A stretch of DNA of 64,000 nucleotides, taken from positions 429,990 through 493,989 of the forward strand of contig NC_067286.1 in assembly GCF_020740795.1 (NCBI RefSeq), written 5' to 3'. Shown here piece by piece: positions 58,701 to 64,000 of this stretch. Source of the DNA: Apus apus. Taxonomy: Eukaryota > Chordata > Aves > Apodiformes > Apodidae. Each line of letters begins with the position of its first letter. The first letter of the stretch is position 1. The position numbers and the translations under genes are program-made. A model generated the notes under the pieces. It was given only the letters and a program-made list of their open reading frames with translations. It did no database searches and was not told the origin of the DNA.

Positions 58701-61366
58701 TCCCACTGCTGGAAATTCCCGTCTGGAGCCCCAGGCCACGGCAAAGCCTTTGCTGCCCCTCACGGATAAACCTGAGGAGTCTCCATTTCTCTCTGCCAGC
58801 CCCCAACCAGCCCTTGCCCTGGGGCTGCCTCCTGCAGCCCGGCTGGGGAGGGGGCTTGGGCTCCGTGTCCGGCACAGGAGGTGTCACCCCTGCATGAGAG
58901 GGGTTTAACCACCCGCACGGCCGGGCTGTGCCTGCTCCCGCCCCTCCTTGTCTTTGCCAGGAGGAAAAATGGGGCCAAACAATGTGATTTCAGTGCCGGT
59001 GCAGAGGGAAGGATCGGGGGGGGCTCATCCTGTGGAGCTGCCAGGGGTCAGGACTCCTTGCCAGGCTGGAACAGAGTCACTGGTCCCAGCTGGTGCCCAG
59101 CATCCCCGTGCTGGGAGGTGACTTCCCCAGCGGATGGCAGGAGGGTGACAGGTCCTGGGGACATCTGCCCAGCTCTGGATGCTGCCAGGAGCCTTCCCAG
59201 GGCTGGGTTTGCTGCCAGGAGCAGGAGCTCCTGCTTCCCCATGCTCCACATTCCTCCCACTTCAGCCACTGGATGGATCCAGTGGGATTTGGTGCCATGG
59301 GCCCTTCCTCCCCTTCTCGCTGTGATGTCCCTTGGTGAAACAAACCCCACTGGGATTCAGGACACCTTTCCAGGAGGTCTCACCCCCAGCACAGTGATAC
59401 AGAGGGGGAGCCTGACCTGGCACCAACTCTCTCCCATCTTGAGCTGATCATTGGGAATCACAGAATCATCTTTTTAGCTGGAAATGACCTGTAAGATCAT
59501 TGAGTCCAACCATTAACCCAGCTCTACAGAGTCAGGAGCTAAACCACGTCCCTGGACACCCCACACAGGTCTTGGCTGGGGGCCCCCCAGGGGACAGCTC
59601 ACCCCTCAGAAACCTTAAGCTTGTGCACAAATCTGTGCAGGATGAAGGCCAGAAAATGCAGTTTCCTGACTCTGGGGGTGCAGGATGGTGAATCCTGCCT
59701 CATACTTTGCGGTGGGATCTGACCAACCCTAAATCCCAACCTTAACTGCCTTTGTTGTGGGTTTTTTTACAGCACTGACCGTGAGGTTCATCACCAGGAG
59801 GTTCATTGGAGACTACGACCCAACCCTAGGTAGGTCAAGGCCTTTTTCTTGGTGCCTTTACTGCTGCCCCTGGCTCAGGCTGGAGACCCTGGTGCTCCCA
59901 GTGCTGCTCCTGGCAGAGCCCACCCTGCTCCCAGACTCCCCTGTTCACTCCTCTTCCTCCTCAATCAGCAGTCAGAGCCACTGGCCCTTGTGACACCCCC
60001 CTGGCCCCTGCAGCCCTTGTCCCTTTTCTCTGGTTTTGGTAAGGCAAAATCTGCTGGGGGAGCCACCAGAGGCCCAGCTTGGTTATCCTGGAGCCATGAG
60101 CTGGGGGGTGGCTTCCAAGGGGAAAGAGGCCATGGGTGGCAGGAGGTGGAAATGGGCTTCTCCAGGGTTGTCCTTTGCTACCTGGGGACTTCTCTCCCCC
60201 ATGCTTTTGTGTCTGTCCTCCTCCAGAAATGATTTACAGACACGTGGCTGTGATGGATGGGGAGATGGTGCACTTTGAGATCCTTGACACGGCGGGACAG
60301 GTGAGCTCACCCTGCTCCACCACTGGGCAGTGCCACGGGGAAGGGCAGCTTGCCTGTGAAGGCAATCCCTGCTCTCCCACCAGCTCTCACCTCCTGTATC
60401 CAAAACACTCGTCGAAATGGGCCCCCCAACACAAGGTCATGGAGCTGTTGGATCAAGTCCAGAGGAGGCCACAGAGATGATCCCAGGGCTGGGGCAGCTC
60501 TGCTCTGGAGCCAGGCTGGGAGAACTGGGGTGTTCAGCCTGGAGAAGAGAAGGCTCCAGGGAGACCTGAGAGCACCTTCCAGTGCCTGAAGGGGCTCCAG
60601 GAAAGCTGGGGAGGGGCTTTTTACACAGAGTGACAAGACAAGGAGGAATGGCTTTAAACTGGGAGAGGAGAGATTGAGATGAGATATTGGGAAGAAATTA
60701 TTCCCTGCCCTGGGCCTTGCTTGGCACGTTGCTGCTGCGTGCAAGCCCAGGGCCAAAACCCTTCAGGGAGATGGTGACCAGCCCCCTTGGGAGGTCTTCT
60801 AGGTTGCAACCCAGTGTTGCCAGAAACTGTAGGAAATGTTGGGGCTTCTGGTGTTAATGCAAGTGTGTCTGGCCCAGCAGGAGGAGGATTCCCTGCAGAT
60901 AGAGGAGAAGATCAAGTGGGGCGATGGCTTCGCTGTGGTCTACTCGGTCACTGACCGGTGCAGCTTCGACGAGGTGATGCGGCTCTGCTTCCTCATCAAC
61001 CACATCCACTCCAGCCCCAAGCGGAGCAGCAGCAGCGAGCAGCCCCCCGTGGTCATCGTGGGCAACAAGAAGGACTTGCAGTTCGACAGGATGGTGTCCA
61101 CAGAGGACGGCGAGAACCTCTCCAAAGCCTTGAAGCTTCCTTTCTACGAGATCTCCACCCGGGACAGCTACGAAGAGACCGTGGTGGTGTTCAACACCCT
61201 CTACCAGGAGCTCATGAGACAGGGGCATTTCTCCCCAGGCTCCTTCAAGAGGAGGACAGTGTCCAAGCTGATGGAGAAGATCCCTAAGATGCAAGCCAGC
61301 TCCACCTTGAACTCAGCAGGCCGGAGCCTCAGCTTTAACTCCTTCAGGGACTACATCCCTGAGTGA
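55275..61366 (+). CDS. RERG-like Ras-family small GTPase, 4 coding exons
   Basis: The joined exons (714 nt) encode 237 aa. GTPase motifs are complete: G1 GQSAVGKT at aa 25-32, switch I DYDPTLE with Thr50 (Ras Thr35), G3 DTAGQ at 72-76 with Gln76 (Ras Gln61), G4 NKKD at 138-141 and G5 EIST near 166-169. The P-loop has Ser27-Ala28 where Ras has Gly12-Gly13; RERG also differs at Gly12. YDPTLE, YRH, EILDTAGQE and TDRCSFDEV place it closest to RERG and its relatives (RERGL, RASL11/12). The C-terminus (FRDYIPE) has no CAAX box, so it is probably not prenylated, like RERG. It may act as a growth or transcription regulator, but this is inference. I do not assign a symbol because several RERG-like paralogues exist. 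Confidence 0.93.
55372..59772 (+). other. RERG-like gene intron 1
   Basis: 4.4 kb GT-AG intron, GC-rich at its 5' end. It holds a minus-strand CR1 fragment near 59456. Long open frames in 56103-57803 follow from high GC and show no family resemblance. Confidence 0.8.
59456..59565 (-). mobile_element. CR1 LINE 3' tail
   Basis: Plus-strand text AATCACAGAATCATC, TGGAAATGACCTGTAAGATC and GAGTCCAACCATTAACCCAG, then AGCTAAACCACGTCCCTGGA, is the reverse complement of an avian CR1 3' end. Short and 5'-truncated. Confidence 0.92.
59773..59829 (+). CDS. RERG-like GTPase coding exon 2 (aa 33-52)
   Basis: 57 nt from TTTACAG to GTAGGT, encoding LTVRFITRRFIGDYDPTL (helix 1 and switch I). Confidence 0.96.
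59830..60226 (+). other. RERG-like gene intron 2
   Basis: 397 bp GT-AG intron; nothing else recognised. Confidence 0.85.
60227..60300 (+). CDS. RERG-like GTPase coding exon 3 (aa 52-76)
   Basis: 74 nt from CTCCAG to GTGAGC, encoding EMIYRHVAVMDGEMVHFEIL then DTAGQ; it ends exactly after the catalytic Gln. Confidence 0.96.
60301..60880 (+). other. RERG-like gene intron 3
   Basis: 580 bp GT-AG intron, about half of it a CR1 fragment. Confidence 0.85.
60415..60705 (+). mobile_element. CR1 LINE internal/3' fragment
   Basis: CR1 phrases in order: GAGCTGTTGGATCAAGTCCA, AGAGGAGGCC, GTTCAGCCTGGAGAAGAGAA, GGCTCCAGGGAGACCTGAG, GGAAAGCTGGGGAGGGGCTT and GGCTTTAAACTGGGAGAGG. Same strand as the gene. 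Confidence 0.92.
60881..61366 (+). CDS. RERG-like GTPase coding exon 4 and stop (aa 77-237)
   Basis: 486 nt. It encodes the rest of the G domain (WGDGFAVVYSVTDRCSF, VVIVGNKKDL) and a 45-residue tail with basic and Ser-rich patches (FKRRTVSKLMEKIPK, AGRSLSFNSF). The acceptor is CAGCAG, so an isoform with one extra Gln is possible. Confidence 0.95.
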   Translation, partial: EEDSLQIEEKIKWGDGFAVVYSVTDRCSFDEVMRLCFLINHIHSSPKRSSSSEQPPVVIVGNKKDLQFDRMVSTEDGENLSKALKLPFYEISTRDSYEETVVVFNTLYQELMRQGHFSPGSFKRRTVSKLMEKIPKMQASSTLNSAGRSLSFNSFRDYIPE

Positions 61367-62557
61367 GCACCCGTGGGGTGGGGACCAGAGCGACGGCCAA
61401 GCCAGGACCAAGGGATGGGTCACCCTGCTGCTGGAACCCCGAGTTGAGGAGCAGCTCCTGGGGCTGTGCTGGCTCCCAGAAGGGGACAGTTAAGAAGAGG
61501 GGTGGGTGGGGTGGGGATCCAACAGCCCGTGGGGTTTTACAAACAGGCTTTGTGTCGGCAGGGAAGATGCTCTTCATTCATCTCACCCCTCTGCTCCCTC
61601 TTCCTCCTCCTGCATGGCCAAAGTCAGTAGGGAAGGTGGTTCCTGGTGGCTTCAATGGTGTTGGGTCACCCCTCAAAGAGCCCGGCCGGCTGCTTTGCCC
61701 ACCCACAGCCCCCAGGGTCTGTCTGTCAGAGCCCAGGGCTGTTTCTGCCTGGTTTTCCCCTGGCTTTGTGACTTGGAGCCAACGCAGAGGGGCAGACCCC
61801 TGGGATCCCCCATCTTGCCAAGGAGCTGCCAGGTCCCAGCAGTGCTGGAGCCCTTCTCTCCCCTGGGCTGGCACCAAGCCCATATTAAAAAGTAATCCAG
61901 GGATCTGTGTACAGGGGTGTGTGTGTGAAATAACCCATTAATCTCTTAATGTTTTTACCATTTTGGCCTCCTTTAATAACACTGTAAATGAAGCCCAGGG
62001 CAAAGGGCAGTGGTGGCAGCAGATGTTCCTGCTCCATCTCCAGCTGGAGGCACTTGGTGGTTTGCTGGGGCTTCTGCCTGTGCTGAATCTGCCCCTCGTT
62101 TTGCAGCTCCAGGGGAGGCAAATCAGCCAGATCCCGGGTCTGATGCACAGCAAAACCCTGGGCTGAGACCACACTTCTCCATCCTGGAGGCAGGGTATTC
62201 CCGGGGCAGCTTCTTCCTTTACTGCTGAGTGTGGCAAGAGCAAAGCCACCAGGTGGGAGCTGGCATCACTGGATGCAACGGGGCCAAGAGCAGGAGGTGC
62301 AAAGGTTGTTCCTGGTAGGGACCCCTCGTCTGCTGAGGAACTGCCCCAAATCACCACACCTGAGAGTCTGTCCTTTTGCCCGGAGGGGCAGGGCAGAGCG
62401 GGGCTGGCAGCGGCACCAGCTCCATCCAGCAGCCCCTCTCCCTGCTCCTGCTGGTGCAGGGCCCTGCTGGGGGTGGGGCTGTGGGAGACCCCCGGGGTCA
62501 CTCACTGTCTCCCCCCCGGAGCCACCGATCACATCATGTGCTGCTGTGTCCTGTGAC
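61367..62557 (+). other. Probable 3' UTR of the RERG-like gene
   Basis: No coding similarity seen in this 1.2 kb; bounded by the stop codon and the canonical AATAAA. The length is inferred only from the poly(A) signals. Confidence 0.5.
61884..61889 (+). terminator. Candidate proximal polyadenylation signal (ATTAAA)
   Basis: ATTAAA 518 bp past the stop of the RERG-like gene; a possible early cleavage site. Confidence 0.4.
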
Positions 62558-62563
62558 AATAAA
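62558..62563 (+). terminator. Candidate distal polyadenylation signal (AATAAA)
   Basis: Canonical AATAAA within GACAATAAAAGCTGAG, giving a 3' UTR of about 1.2 kb. It is followed by a short G-rich repeat and a CR1, consistent with the end of the transcript. Confidence 0.6.
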
Positions 62564-62590
62564 AGCTGAGTCAGCTGCCGTGCTCCCGTG

Positions 62591-62645
62591 CCTGGGGGGC
62601 TCCCGTCCCTGGGGGGCTCCCATCCCTGGGGGGCTCCCATCCATC
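62591..62645. repeat. 17-bp tandem repeat, about 3 copies
   Basis: Unit GGGGGGCTCCCATCCCT and a CCG variant, just after the poly(A) signal. Confidence 0.85.
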
Positions 62646-62654
62646 CATGCCTGC

Positions 62655-62957
62655 GAGCTGGGGAGGAACTTTTGACTAGGGCAGAAAGTGACAGGATGAG
62701 GGGGAATGGTTTTAAGCTGAAAGAGGGGAGATTGAGATGAGATTTTAGGGAGAAATTCTTCCCTGTGAGGGTGGTGAGAGCCTGGCCCAGGTTGCCCAGG
62801 GAAGCTGTGGCTGCCCCATCCCTGGCAGTGTTGAAGGGCAGGTTGGATGGGGCTTGGAGCAGCCTGGGCTGGTGGGAGGTGTCCCTGCCCATGCAGGGGG
62901 GGCACTGGGTGGGCTTTAAATTCCCTCCCAACCCCAACCATTCCATGATTCTACACT
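62655..62957 (+). mobile_element. CR1 LINE 3' fragment
   Basis: Phrases GGTTTTAAGCTGAAAGAGG, GGCCCAGGTTGCCCAGGGAA, CCCCATCCCTGGCAGTGTT and TGGGAGGTGTCCCTGCCCAT, then CCATTCCATGATTCTA at the 3' end. One of the best-preserved CR1 copies in the window. Confidence 0.95.
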
Positions 62958-64000
62958 GGACATCTGCTCAAGCCTTTCCCCTGCACAGATGTTTTGGGTG
63001 TCCTCAAGCTCGTGGCTGAAGTCCCTGATGTCCCCAGGGTTTGTCCCAGGGCCCGTGTTTCCTGGCGGGCTCGAGCTCCAGGTCAGTGCGGTGCCGGGCA
63101 CGGCAGAAACCCTCGTGACTCAACCCGAGTTATTTTAAAATGACGGGTGGGAGGGAAGCGGGGTGTGAGCAGGGCAGGGGGGCAGCCGGGAGCTGGGCAC
63201 GGCAGGGATCGCTGTCCCCAAATACCCTCCGTGCTTCTTTTACAGCCCCAGGAATTCCGAAGAGTTCTCGGCCAAACGCTCCCGCCGCCCGCCCAGCCCG
63301 CAGCCCCTCGCCGCCACCGGCAGGCGGCTTGGCCTGGCGCCCCTGCTATAATTAGCAAGAAACCTCATTAGTGTCAGGCTCAGCTGCGTCCAGAGAGGCT
63401 CGGGGGAGCTTGTCAGGGCTGCTAATTGCTAATTATGGAAAGCATTTAATGGGTCTCCTGGGGGGGGAGAGCTTCCTCTCTCAGGTACCAAGTCTTGAGG
63501 GTGCCATGTCCATCATGGGTGGGAAAAGACTTGGCTGGGTGGGGAGGGTCCTCTTGGGAGGTCATGAATCCTAAGCCCCTGGGGTAGGGGCTCTAGGGGG
63601 CTCAGGCAGGAGGGGAGAAGAAGAAAGAAGTAAAGGAGGAGGAAGAAGAAGAAGAAGAAGAGAAGGAGGTTGTCTCTGCCTTCTTTGGAGCAGAGCCTGC
63701 AGCTTCAGAGGCTCAGGAAGGTGGGTTAAAATCAAGTCCCTGGAAAGGAGGTACCCAGGGACCTGCCTCTGGCAGCCCCTCGGGATGTTGGGTCTGTGGG
63801 GCTGCAGGACCTGCAGCCTCCTCCTGCCTGAGAAGGGCATTGTGACTGGAACAACATTGAAGGGGAGTGTGGGGGTGGAAGGCAGGAACATGTGGGGTGG
63901 GGGGCTGTGGTTTGGTTTGCCTTGGAGGCTTCCAAAAAAACCCCAAACCACCCTCGTGGGGGAGCAGGTTGAGGGCTACTCAGTAGCCTGGGCAGGAAAG
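62958..64000. other. Intergenic flank, no gene recognised
   Basis: It contains a TAAT-rich island at about 63346-63455 and a purine-rich run at about 63612-63669. No coding exon supported. Confidence 0.6.
63612..63669. repeat. Purine-rich (GAA/GGA) simple repeat
   Basis: Irregular GAA and GGA triplets (GAAGAAGAAAGAAG, then GGAGGAAGAAGAAG); low-complexity. Confidence 0.9.

Overview
This is a vertebrate, almost certainly avian, nuclear genomic window. The evidence is split genes with GT-AG introns, GC-rich short introns, CpG-island promoters, and several copies of CR1 LINE tails of the kind typical of birds. Nothing bacterial, phage or CRISPR-like is present. Three protein-coding genes can be rebuilt exon by exon, and every junction keeps its reading frame.

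(1) Positions 1370-35218, minus strand: IGHMBP2 (SMUBP2), a UPF1-like superfamily 1 helicase. It has 15 coding exons (3402 nt, 1133 aa plus stop). Domains in order are the N-terminal 1B/stalk region, the SF1 helicase core ([46 protein letters not shown]), a 173-residue Ala/Pro/Lys/Glu repeat, an R3H domain, an AN1 zinc finger and a basic tail. The repeat accounts for most of the length excess over the human protein (993 aa).

(2) Positions 35261-48223, plus strand: MRPL21, mitochondrial ribosomal protein bL21m, 7 coding exons (555 nt, 184 aa). It is head-to-head with IGHMBP2, with only 42 bp between the two ATGs. That gap holds a doubled ETS (GABP/NRF2-type) site. Both ATGs sit in ATGGCGGC, the core of the YY1/TISU element, so this is a very compact bidirectional promoter.

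(3) Positions 55275-61366, plus strand: a RERG-like Ras-family GTPase, 4 coding exons (714 nt, 237 aa), with a CpG-island start and no C-terminal CAAX box.

The rest is introns, a roughly 6.6 kb gap between MRPL21 and the GTPase CpG island, and flanks. These hold CR1 pieces, three GC-rich minisatellites (two in IGHMBP2 intron 1, one forming the polypyrimidine tract of MRPL21 exon 4), simple repeats and a few candidate conserved regulatory islands.

The three genes have separate roles: RNA/tRNA/ribosome-associated helicase, mitochondrial translation, and small-GTPase signalling. The functional link visible here is the shared IGHMBP2/MRPL21 promoter. I found no wholly new system. The best leads are the paired TISU-like promoter, the IGHMBP2 repeat expansion, a duplicated 5' splice site in IGHMBP2 exon 1, a CR1 tail abutting the exon 10 acceptor, and the GTPase gene beside MRPL21, where I recall CPT1A in human.
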